The position numbers were made by a program, and so were the translations under genes. Positions 19,908-27,514 of a stretch of 46,535 nt of DNA are shown piece after piece. Source of the stretch: Pseudomonadota bacterium (GTDB taxonomy: Bacteria; Pseudomonadota; Alphaproteobacteria; Acetobacterales; Acetobacteraceae). The stretch is taken from NCBI GenBank assembly GCA_021846225.1, contig JAJZCG010000009.1, positions 1-46,535 on the forward strand, read 5' to 3'. A model generated the notes under the pieces. The model was given only the letters and a program-made list of their open reading frames with translations. It was not told the DNA's origin and searched no databases. Positions within the stretch are counted from its first letter, which is position 1; each line of letters begins with the position of its first letter.

Positions 19908-20999
19908 TCAATTTTCAGCCCTTGGTTGCTGCTGGGTGATGCAATGGATATTGCCGCCACCCAGAAGAATTTCACGCGCCGGAACCATCACGATCTCTCG
20001 CTCTGGAAACAGCCGGGCCAGCACGGCCCGGGCCGCGGCATCCGTTGCCACTCCAAATGATGGAGCAATTATCGCGCCATTCGCAATATAAAAATTCACA
20101 TACGAGGCGGCGAGGCGTTCACCGGCGGCGCGGTTCATGCCGTTCTCGCCATAGCCGACACCGGCAGCTTCTTCAGCGGAGATGAACATCGGCGTGGGCA
20201 TCGGGATGTGTTCGACGGTGAGCGCGCGGCCCTTTGCATCGCGCGCGCCTTGCAGACGCTCCTGCGCCGCGCGGGAGATTTGGTAATGCGGGTCGGCTGG
20301 ATCGTCGCACCAAGTGAGCAGCACCACGCCGGGGCGCACGAAGCAGGCCAGGTTATCAATATGGCCGCCGGTCTCATCGCCGGGCACGCCCTCGCCCAGC
20401 CAGATGACATGCGAGACGCCGAGATAATCTTGCAGCACCCGCTCCATTTCCTGACGCGTGGCACCCGGGTTGCGGTTCTCGTTGAGCAGACATGCCTCTG
20501 TAACGAGCACACTGCCTTCACCGTCGACGTGAATTGCCCCGCCCTCGATGATTTTTGGCGCGCGAAAACGCCGGGCGCGCTCCAGCTCAAGCATTTTCGC
20601 GGCTACCTGGCCGTCGAGATCCCACGGAAAGTACAAACCGCCCTGCAGCCCGCCCCAGGCGTTGAAGGGCCAGTCCACCCCGGCGAGCTCCCCTGCCGGG
20701 TTGAGCAGAAATGACGCGCCCACATCGCGCGCCCAGGAATCGTTGGTGCTGAGCTCAACGACGCGCACCGCTTGCGGGAGCATGGCCCGGGACTGCGCGA
20801 ACTGGCCGGCGCTGACCAGCATCGTCACCGGCTCGAAGCGGGCGATGGCCGAGGCCACCGCCGTGAAGGCGTGCTGCGCGGGCTTTGCCCCCAGCCGCCA
20901 GTTATCCGGCCGCTCGGGCCAGATCATCCAGCACCCCGTGTGGGGCGTCCATTCCGCCGGCATCGCAAAACCAAGCTCGCGCGGCGTGGTCATCGTCAT
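19908..20999 (-). CDS. aguA: Agmatine deiminase
   Basis: Hydrolyses agmatine to N-carbamoylputrescine and ammonia. It has 363 residues with the guanidine-modifying enzyme fold. The catalytic Cys353 is in GGGNIHCITQQQP at the C-terminus; the substrate-binding region WARDVGASF and the conserved MPAEWTPHTGCWMIWPERPDNWR near the N-terminus are typical. It follows aguB by 6 bp on the same strand. Start ATG 20999 is used; a second ATG two codons later is equally possible. Confidence 0.95.
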   Translation of the reverse strand: MTMTTPRELGFAMPAEWTPHTGCWMIWPERPDNWRLGAKPAQHAFTAVASAIARFEPVTMLVSAGQFAQSRAMLPQAVRVVELSTNDSWARDVGASFLLNPAGELAGVDWPFNAWGGLQGGLYFPWDLDGQVAAKMLELERARRFRAPKIIEGGAIHVDGEGSVLVTEACLLNENRNPGATRQEMERVLQDYLGVSHVIWLGEGVPGDETGGHIDNLACFVRPGVVLLTWCDDPADPHYQISRAAQERLQGARDAKGRALTVEHIPMPTPMFISAEEAAGVGYGENGMNRAAGERLAASYVNFYIANGAIIAPSFGVATDAAARAVLARLFPEREIVMVPAREILLGGGNIHCITQQQPRAEN

Positions 21000-21005
21000 G
21001 CTTCC

Positions 21006-21893
21006 TTACCGGGCACTATGGATATGCCTGCCATCAAGCGTAAGCAGCGGGGTGTAGAGTTCGGGACGGCGGTCCCTGAAGACGCCCCAGGAGGCGCGGG
21101 TTTGGGCCAGCGCTTCAAGGTCGAACGTGGCGATGAGGAAGGTTTGCGCAACACGGTCAGCCTCGGCGATTTTGGCGCCCGTGTTATCGGCGATGAACGA
21201 CGAGCCATAAAAGGTGAGCGCGGTGCCGTGCGCCCCCTGCTCGGTGCCGACGCGGTTGGAAGCCACGAGCGGGGTAAGGTTGGCCGCGGCGTGGCCCTGC
21301 ATGGTTCGTTGCCAATGGCCGCTGGAATCCAGCGTGGCGTCCTGCGGTTCGGAGCCAATGGCGGTGGGGAAGAAAAGCAGTTCCGCGCCCATCAGCGCCA
21401 TGGCGCGCGCGGTTTCGGGAAACCACTGGTCCCAGCAGATACCAACGCCGATGCGGGCGTATTTGGTGTCCCACACCTTGAAGCCGGTATCGCCGGGGGA
21501 GAAATAGAATTTCTCGGAATAGCCGGGGCCGTCCGGGATGTGGGATTTGCGGTAATAGCCGAGATTGGCACCATCGGCATCAAGGATGACAATGGTGTTG
21601 AAAAAGCTCTGACCGGCGCGCTCGAACACCGAGACCGGCAGCACGACGCCAAGCTCTTTGGCGATGGGCGCAAAATGTTTGATCGCCGCGTTTTCTTCCA
21701 GGGATTTCGCCAGCCCGAAACTGGCGTGGATCTGGTCCTGGCAGAAATAGGGTGTTTCAAACAATTCCTGGATCAGAATGATCTGCGCGCCCTGCGCCGC
21801 CGCCGCGCGGACCAGTTTTTCGGCCCGCGCAATGTTGTCCGCAGCATCGGCTCCGCAGGCCATTTGCGTGGCCGCCACTGTGACGTTTCTCAT
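21006..21893 (-). CDS. aguB: N-carbamoylputrescine amidase
   Basis: Nitrilase-superfamily amidase (295 residues) that converts N-carbamoylputrescine to putrescine, CO2 and ammonia. The Glu-Lys-Cys triad is Glu43 in IQELFETPYF, Lys116 in YYRKSHIPDGPGY and Cys153 in GVGICWDQWFPE. The FFPTAIGSEP and NRVGTEQG stretches are typical for AguB. ATG 21893 overlaps the upstream glutamine-synthetase-like stop by 4 bases (ATGA). It forms the second enzyme of the agmatine-to-putrescine route with aguA. Confidence 0.95.
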   Translation of the reverse strand: MRNVTVAATQMACGADAADNIARAEKLVRAAAAQGAQIILIQELFETPYFCQDQIHASFGLAKSLEENAAIKHFAPIAKELGVVLPVSVFERAGQSFFNTIVILDADGANLGYYRKSHIPDGPGYSEKFYFSPGDTGFKVWDTKYARIGVGICWDQWFPETARAMALMGAELLFFPTAIGSEPQDATLDSSGHWQRTMQGHAAANLTPLVASNRVGTEQGAHGTALTFYGSSFIADNTGAKIAEADRVAQTFLIATFDLEALAQTRASWGVFRDRRPELYTPLLTLDGRHIHSAR

Positions 21894-23257
21894 GCGGTCT
21901 CCAGATAGGCATCGTATTCAACATCGGAGATCCGCCGCCGCATTTCATTCACCTCCTGACGTTTGCAGGCCGTGAAGACACGTTGGAAGTCCGCGCCGAA
22001 AATACTGGCGATGTGTGCGGAGTCTGAGAATTTTTCGAGCGCAGCGGACCAGGCGATCGGCAGTGATGGCGCGCTGGGGCTGCGCCGCTCGCCGAAGGTC
22101 TCCGGTCCGGGGTCGGCCTTGGTCTCGATCCCGTTCAGCGCCGAGCCGAGCAGCGAGGCAAAGGCGAGATAGGGGTTGCAATCGGCACCGGCGACGCGGT
22201 GCTCGATGCGCGAGGCCTGGGGGTCAGCGGTGATGACGCGCATCGCCGCCATGCGGTTGTCGTGGCCCCAGTCGCCGAAGGTGGGTGCGTGCACGCCGGG
22301 GGCAAAGCGCCGGTAGGAGTTGGCGTGCGGCGCCAGGGTCAGCATCGTATCAGGCAGCGCCTTGATGATTCCGCCCAGCGCGTTGTAGAGCACCGGCGCT
22401 GCGCGCTCCGGCGTGCCTGCGAAAATGTTGCCGCCATTACGATCAAGCACCGACATATGCACATGCATGCCGCTGCCCGCCCATTGCCCGTAGGGCTTGG
22501 CCATGAAGGTCGCGGTCAGCCCGTGTTTGCGCGCGACCTGTTTGATGGTGCGCTTGAACAACGTTGCGGAATCGGCGACGCGCAGCGCATCAGTCGAGTA
22601 TTTCAGGGTTACCTCGAACTGCCCTGGGCCGTTCTCGCTGATCAGCGTTTCCAGCGTGATGCCCTGCGATTTTGCATTCGACATCATCTCGCGCAGGATC
22701 GGCTGGTAGTCATGGATTTCACCCAGGCCCACCGCATCGATATGCCAGCCGCGCCAGCCGGAATAATCCGCGCCGCGCGGGGCGATTTTCAAACCGCCGG
22801 TCTGGCCCTGGTCCACCAGGTAGAACTCCAGCTCCACCCCCAGCGCGGGGGTGAGGCCGGCGGCGGTGAAGCGCTCCAGCACGCGCGAGAGGACGCCGCG
22901 CGGGTCCAGGTAGAAATGGCTGCCGTCAGCCTCGCGCATGGTCAGCATGGCCTGGCAGGCCGTGCCGTCAGCCCAGCCCATGCGGGTGATGGAATGAGGG
23001 ACGGCGGTGCAGAGACCGTCGGGGTCGCCGGTGTCAAGCGCGATGCCGCCCTCGACCACGTCACGGCCCCAGATATCGAGCAGAAAGGCCGAGCGCGGCA
23101 TGGCGATGCCGGCGCCAAGCAAGGCTTTGGCCTTATCGGGCTGCAGCCACTTGCCGCGCGGCACACCGTTCACATCGATGATGAAGGCTTCAATATATTC
23201 AGCCTGAGCCATCAACTCCAGTTTTTCGGTGTTGCCGGCCGATGCCGGCGCGCTCAC
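21890..23257 (-). CDS. puuA: Glutamine-synthetase-family ligase (probable gamma-glutamylputrescine synthetase)
   Basis: 455-residue GS-like ligase. The beta-Grasp N-terminal domain (FIIDVNGVPRGKWLQPDK) is followed by the catalytic domain with VELEFYLVDQG, the ENGPGQFEVTL Glu region, ATFMAKPYGQWAGSGMHVHMS, and HANSYRRFAPGVHAPT. The sequence shape matches PuuA/GlnA3-type enzymes that gamma-glutamylate amines, rather than GlnA: it lacks the GlnA adenylylation-loop NLYDLP tyrosine motif. GTG 23257 overlaps the spuC-like stop (GTGA). Within a polyamine operon the most likely substrate is putrescine, made by aguAB just downstream. Substrate is inferred from context. Confidence 0.85.
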   Translation of the reverse strand: MSAPASAGNTEKLELMAQAEYIEAFIIDVNGVPRGKWLQPDKAKALLGAGIAMPRSAFLLDIWGRDVVEGGIALDTGDPDGLCTAVPHSITRMGWADGTACQAMLTMREADGSHFYLDPRGVLSRVLERFTAAGLTPALGVELEFYLVDQGQTGGLKIAPRGADYSGWRGWHIDAVGLGEIHDYQPILREMMSNAKSQGITLETLISENGPGQFEVTLKYSTDALRVADSATLFKRTIKQVARKHGLTATFMAKPYGQWAGSGMHVHMSVLDRNGGNIFAGTPERAAPVLYNALGGIIKALPDTMLTLAPHANSYRRFAPGVHAPTFGDWGHDNRMAAMRVITADPQASRIEHRVAGADCNPYLAFASLLGSALNGIETKADPGPETFGERRSPSAPSLPIAWSAALEKFSDSAHIASIFGADFQRVFTACKRQEVNEMRRRISDVEYDAYLETA

Positions 23258-24633
23258 AATGCCACCTCATGTTTCACTTGCTCGTAGGTCTGGTCGATGG
23301 ATTTTTTCGCCAGGGCGACCATTGTGTCGATTTCGTCATATGAGATGATCAACGGTGGCGCGAACACCATGGTATCGCGCACGGCGCGCATGATCAGCCC
23401 GTTGTTGATGCAGAAATCACGGCAGATCTGGCCGACGCGGCCGTTTTTGGCGAAGAACTTGCGGGTGCGCTTATCCGCGCTCAGCTCGATGCCGCCGATC
23501 AGCCCGATGCCGCGCACTTCCCCGATGAGCGGGTGATCGTCGAACGCCTCGTGGAGTTTTTGGCGCAGCACCTCACCCACCGTCACGGCGCGCTCAACCA
23601 GCCCCTCGCCTTCGATGATGTCAAGATTTTTGAGCGCCACAGCGCAAGAAACCGGATGCCCCGAATAGGTGAAGCCGTGATAATACTCGCCCGTCTGATT
23701 GATGAGCACATTGGCCACACGGTCATGCATCAGCACGGCGGAGAGCGGGATGTAGCCTGAGGTGATGCCTTTGGCGACCGTCATCATATCCGGCTTGATG
23801 CCGAAATAATCAGAGCCGAACATTTTTCCGGTGCGGCCGAATCCGCAGATCACTTCATCGGCGATCAGCAGGATGTCATATTCCTTGCAGATGCGGTTGA
23901 TCTCGGGCCAGTAGGTTTCGGGCGGAATGATGACGCCTCCGGAGCCCTGCAACGGCTCGCCGATGAAGGCCGCGACGTTATCAGCGCCGAGTTCCTTGAT
24001 TTTATCTTCCACCTGCTTGGCGGCATAAAGCCCGAATTCGGCCGGGCTCATCTGGCCGCCGTAGCCGTACCAGTATGGCGGCATGACCTGCGTGAAGTTT
24101 GGCATGTCACCCGCCTGGCGGTGCATGTCCACCATGCCGCCGGCGGAGGCGCCGAGGGTGGTGGAGCCATGGTAGCCATATTCACGGCCGATGACGAATT
24201 TCTTCTCCGGCTTGCCCAGGGTCTGCCAGTAAACGCGGGCGGTGCGCAGGGCGGTATCCACCGCCTCGGAGCCGGAGCAAGCGAAGAAGGCGTGGTTGAT
24301 GCCCTCGGGCGCGAGCTTGGCGAGGCGCTGCGCCAGCGCGGCGGCCGGCGGGTTCGTGGTTTTAAAGAATGTGTTGTAATACGGCAGTTTGGTCATCTGC
24401 CCGGCGGCAGCCTGCACCAGCTCGGGCCGGCTGTAACCCGCGTTGACGCACCAGAGGCCGGCCATGCCGTCCAGGATGCGGTTGCCGTCAGCATCCTTCA
24501 GAAATACCCCATCAGCTTCGGTGATGACACGCACGCGGCCCTCATGCAGAGCCTTGTGGTCGGTAAAAGGATGTAAATGATACGCATTATCAATGCTCTG
24601 CCAGTTTGCGGCATCGCCCGTTTTGTTCAGCAT
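23254..24633 (-). CDS. spuC: Putrescine-type aminotransferase (class III, SpuC-like)
   Basis: PLP-dependent class III aminotransferase (459 residues). The PLP lysine is Lys288 in MTVAKGITSGYIPLSAV; also seen are the phosphate-binding ACSGSEAVDTALR and the active-site Asp in ILLIADEVICGFGRTG. The N-terminus WQSIDNAYHLHPFTDHK is characteristic of the SpuC/YgjG-like omega-aminotransferases that use putrescine and pyruvate. First gene of the polyamine operon: ATG 24633, with the next gene overlapping by 4 bases. It would convert putrescine to 4-aminobutanal, which here would need a dehydrogenase encoded elsewhere. Confidence 0.9.
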   Translation of the reverse strand: MLNKTGDAANWQSIDNAYHLHPFTDHKALHEGRVRVITEADGVFLKDADGNRILDGMAGLWCVNAGYSRPELVQAAAGQMTKLPYYNTFFKTTNPPAAALAQRLAKLAPEGINHAFFACSGSEAVDTALRTARVYWQTLGKPEKKFVIGREYGYHGSTTLGASAGGMVDMHRQAGDMPNFTQVMPPYWYGYGGQMSPAEFGLYAAKQVEDKIKELGADNVAAFIGEPLQGSGGVIIPPETYWPEINRICKEYDILLIADEVICGFGRTGKMFGSDYFGIKPDMMTVAKGITSGYIPLSAVLMHDRVANVLINQTGEYYHGFTYSGHPVSCAVALKNLDIIEGEGLVERAVTVGEVLRQKLHEAFDDHPLIGEVRGIGLIGGIELSADKRTRKFFAKNGRVGQICRDFCINNGLIMRAVRDTMVFAPPLIISYDEIDTMVALAKKSIDQTYEQVKHEVAL

Positions 24634-24786
24634 AACTGCTTCTCCCTATAGATTTAATGATCGCGCCCGCGCCTTGAGCGCGGGGCAAGAAAAAACCTTA
24701 AGCGTGGGGAGGGCTGAAGCCTATGCGCGCGCAAAGAAGAAGAAGTTCTTCCTTGAAGCTAAGCCCAACGGGAGCGGTTACCAAAA

Positions 24787-24807
24787 CCATGCGCAATCTT
24801 TGCATGG
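24787..24807. promoter_or_regulatory. Candidate operator upstream of the polyamine operon
   Basis: Inverted repeat CCATGC-N9-GCATGG lies 154-174 bp upstream of spuC. A second odd-length palindrome, GAAGAA-G-TTCTTC, is at 24738-24750. Both are in the only long gap before the operon. No regulator is known for them; they could be chance in this base composition. Confidence 0.25.
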
Positions 24808-24842
24808 CGGAACTGCAAGTTCAAGACAATTATAGTCTGATG

Positions 24843-24880
24843 AAAAAAAACCGGCTGGGGGAGGCCCCCAGCCGGTTTTT
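24843..24880 (-). terminator. Bidirectional rho-independent terminator
   Basis: Perfect 11-bp stem CCGGCTGGGGG (24851-24861) / CCCCCAGCCGG (24865-24875) with a 3-base loop. An A8 run on the left (24843-24850) gives a U tract for minus-strand transcripts, and T5 follows on the right. It lies 24 bp after the cytochrome-porin stop and will end that transcript; it also insulates the polyamine operon. Confidence 0.92.
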
Positions 24881-24904
24881 GTAACTTCAGGTTTTACCCT
24901 GTGA

Positions 24905-26263
24905 TTAGAACACCAGCCAGATACCCGTGAACAACACGTCGTTGGCTTCTGCGGAGCGGCCGTTGCCGTCGTAGTTATGCGCCAACCCGTTGAACTGGGT
25001 GTAGAAGGTGTCTTCGACGAAGAACTTGGCATTCACCCAGGGGAAGAACTTGGGGCCATCGGTGTTGAACGGATAGTAGTCCAGCTCGGTGGTGTAGCTC
25101 TGAGTGTTCGGCTTGCCGTTAGCGTTGCTGGTTCCGGTGTTATAGAGCCCGGTATCGGCATTGCCGGTGATGCTATCATAGGCTTCCGTCACGCCGAACA
25201 TCTGGTGCCAGAGATAGGAGGCGTTCATCGAGATGCTGTCCAGCGAATCATTCGGATTGGCGGTGATCCCGAGCGGATAACTTGCAGACCAATGCTGGAA
25301 CTCATGCGCATAGGCCGCCTGCACGGAGAACGCCTGCTTCACGGTGATGTACTGGTATTGCGCATCCACGCCCACATCGGTCAACGTATCCGTCGGCCCA
25401 TGGGTGTAACCGGAGGCGTAAGGATGATCGACCAGGCCGGAGGTGCCGATCTCGATCGACTGCTTCCATGAGCTGTGCTGCAAGGCAAAGCGCCAGTAAG
25501 GGATTGGCCCGGAGATCGCGGCTTCAGGCCCGACGCCCAGCGCGTAGGCGGTGTGGTTCGGTACGGCCTTATAGAGATCGAACTCACCGTAGAGCAGATC
25601 GGAGGGGGTGACATTGAGCGCACCGTAACCGCCAACGCCGGCCACGGCCTGCGCCAATGACGCGGTCTGCAGCCCGGCGGTCTGGCCAACCCCCAGCGCG
25701 GCCGGGATGAAGGGATAGCCCCAGGCCGGCAGCGTGTTCCACAAATCGGTGAGACCCGGCGCGTTGTTGAAGGTGAAGCCGTACACCAGGCGCCTGTTGC
25801 CCACGTTGGTCATCTGCGCCAGGCGGATGTCCAGATTATCCCAGTGGAATTGATGGCCGATGCCATCGTAGGTTCCTTGAATGAAACCACCCAGGCCGAT
25901 CTTGCCATCGAGCGCGCCGCCGTAGAACAGGCTGGTCTGCTGGATCGACCAGGCATTGTTGCTCTTGAAATCAGGCGCCAAACCGCCCGGCACTTTATCG
26001 TGCAGCTGGGTAAAGCCCGCCTGCATCATGGCGGCGAAATTTTTAATGTCCGGGAAGGTGCCACCCTGCACATAGCCGTCCATCTTGAAGGCGCGGCCAA
26101 AGGGGGTGAGCTGTGGGAAACCAATATGGCAGGCCGAACAAGGCATGCCGGTCTGCGCCGCGAAGGCGGGGATCGCCTTGGCTTCCCGCGGCATCGCCGT
26201 TAGCGCCGCTATGCCAGCCAATGCGCCCACCGCACTCGCCCAATTCAATCTACTCCGCTTCAT
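24905..26263 (-). CDS. Fused monoheme cytochrome c / outer-membrane porin (Cyc2-like)
   Basis: 452 residues. A signal peptide is clear (residues 1-30, ending AKA). The mature N-terminus is a short cytochrome module: IPAFAAQTGMPCSACHIGFP, with one heme motif CSACH at residues 42-46, then FGRAFKMDGY. The remaining 390 residues look like an outer-membrane beta barrel, with repeated amphipathic strands and a C-terminal Phe (FTGIWLVF). This layout, a small heme domain plugged into a porin, is that of the Cyc2-type fused cytochrome-porins known from iron oxidisers, and the PAFA-QTG-CxxCH stretch fits. Many such proteins in heterotrophs have no known role. ATG 26263 follows AGGAGAG. It is a single-gene unit ended by the terminator at 24843-24880. 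Confidence 0.8.
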   Translation of the reverse strand: MKRSRLNWASAVGALAGIAALTAMPREAKAIPAFAAQTGMPCSACHIGFPQLTPFGRAFKMDGYVQGGTFPDIKNFAAMMQAGFTQLHDKVPGGLAPDFKSNNAWSIQQTSLFYGGALDGKIGLGGFIQGTYDGIGHQFHWDNLDIRLAQMTNVGNRRLVYGFTFNNAPGLTDLWNTLPAWGYPFIPAALGVGQTAGLQTASLAQAVAGVGGYGALNVTPSDLLYGEFDLYKAVPNHTAYALGVGPEAAISGPIPYWRFALQHSSWKQSIEIGTSGLVDHPYASGYTHGPTDTLTDVGVDAQYQYITVKQAFSVQAAYAHEFQHWSASYPLGITANPNDSLDSISMNASYLWHQMFGVTEAYDSITGNADTGLYNTGTSNANGKPNTQSYTTELDYYPFNTDGPKFFPWVNAKFFVEDTFYTQFNGLAHNYDGNGRSAEANDVLFTGIWLVF

Positions 26264-26319
26264 CGCGCTCTCCTGCTGAATGATGGCTGGTGATCTGCCA
26301 GTATGAACGATTGGCAACC

Positions 26320-26333
26320 TTGATCTATCTCAA
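26320..26333. promoter_or_regulatory. FNR/CRP-type box upstream of the cytochrome-porin gene
   Basis: TTGATCTATCTCAA matches the FNR/FixK consensus TTGAT-N4-ATCAA at 9 of 10 fixed positions. It is centred about 63 bp upstream of the cytochrome-porin start codon, a distance that would allow activation. No transcription start is known, and I see no convincing -10 box at the matching distance. Confidence 0.4.
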
Positions 26334-26389
26334 GAATGGCCCGCCTGGGACAAAACAGTTTGGACCTGGCATTATTTTGAGAACCACGC

Positions 26390-26401
26390 GGCAAATTTGC
26401 C
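26390..26401. repeat. 12-bp palindrome GGCAAATTTGCC
   Basis: A perfect palindrome in the 203-bp region between the divergent cytochrome-porin and WD40 genes. It could be an operator for either gene; I cannot assign a regulator. Confidence 0.4.
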
Positions 26402-26466
26402 ACACCTGGGGGCGGCGGGGCGGATTGGCCTTGCCGTGGGCGCGCGAGTTCGGCAGAGATCGGGAC

Positions 26467-27486
26467 ATGTCAGACCTCGATCAGCTTTTAAATTCCCGCG
26501 GCAACACCGCTGAACTCGGTGCCCATGCCATTGCCGCCTGCTTTGATGCCACGGGCCGCAGCTGCGCCTTCGCCATGGGCGACGGCAGCCTGCGCATGGC
26601 CACGGCTGAAACCTGGAGCAGTATCCCCGCGCATAACGGCGCCGTGCTCTCGCTGGCGCGGCACCCGGTGACGGGGGGATTTATCACCGGCGGCGATGAC
26701 GGCCGGTTGCTCGCCGTGGGGCTGGACGGCGGGATTGATGAAATTGCCCGCTACGGCTCCAAATGGGTCGAGCATGTGGCAAGCTACACCGGGAAAACAC
26801 CGCTGCTCGCCGCCGCCGCCGGGAAGACTCTGCATCTGTTCAACGGCAAGGGCGAGGCGCTGCGCGCCCTGCCCCACCCTAGCACCGTCACCGGCATTGC
26901 ATTCGACAGCAAGGGCAAGCGGATCGCCGCGTCACATTATAATGGTGCATCGCTGTGGTTCACCGCCTCCACCTCGGAGACGCCGCGCAAACTGGAGTGG
27001 AAGGGCAGCCATACCGGAGTCGCCATTCATCCGCAGGGCGAGGCGCTGGTAACCTCCATGCAGGAAAACGCCCTGCACGGCTGGACCCTGCCGGAGGGCA
27101 AGCACATGCGCATGGCGGGCTACCCGGCCAAGTGCGAATCGTTTGGCTTTACGCACTCGGGGCGCTGGCTGGCCACCGCGGGGGCCGATACCATCGTGTT
27201 GTGGCCCTTCTTTGGCGGCGGGCCGATGGGCAAGGCACCGCTGGAGCTTGGCATGGGCGATGGTATCGCCAAGCGCATCGCCTGCCACCCGGAGACCGAG
27301 GTGCTGGCCGCCGGGTTTAATACGGGCTTGCTGCTGATTGCCGATATTGCGCAGGAGCATATCCTGCCTGTCTGCGGGCCGGGACGCGGCGCCATCACCG
27401 CACTTGCCTGGAATCCATCCGGCTCGCACCTCGCCTTTGGCACCGAGACTGGGTTTGCCGGGATCGTCGATTTTTCGCGGCGCTAG
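26467..27486 (+). CDS. WD40-repeat beta-propeller protein
   Basis: 339-residue protein made of about seven WD40-like blades. Blade signatures include NGAVLSLARHPVTGGFITGGDDGRLL, PSTVTGIAFDSKGKRIAASHYN, SFGFTHSGRWLATAGADTIVLWPF and AITALAWNPSGSHLAFGTETG. No signal peptide or enzyme motif is seen, so it is probably a cytoplasmic scaffold. ATG 26467 is chosen because the repeat domain begins shortly after; the frame extends upstream without family character. It is divergent from the cytochrome-porin gene and convergent with the DUF5666 gene, 28 bp between stops. Function unknown. Confidence 0.82.
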   Translation: MSDLDQLLNSRGNTAELGAHAIAACFDATGRSCAFAMGDGSLRMATAETWSSIPAHNGAVLSLARHPVTGGFITGGDDGRLLAVGLDGGIDEIARYGSKWVEHVASYTGKTPLLAAAAGKTLHLFNGKGEALRALPHPSTVTGIAFDSKGKRIAASHYNGASLWFTASTSETPRKLEWKGSHTGVAIHPQGEALVTSMQENALHGWTLPEGKHMRMAGYPAKCESFGFTHSGRWLATAGADTIVLWPFFGGGPMGKAPLELGMGDGIAKRIACHPETEVLAAGFNTGLLLIADIAQEHILPVCGPGRGAITALAWNPSGSHLAFGTETGFAGIVDFSRR

Positions 27487-27514
27487 AGCCTGATCGTTTG
27501 AGGTTGACGAACGC

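Noticed and set aside
24651-24720. Possible riboswitch upstream of the polyamine operon
   Set aside because: A GC-rich hairpin can be drawn here, but it does not match any riboswitch core that I know, and it is not followed by a T tract.
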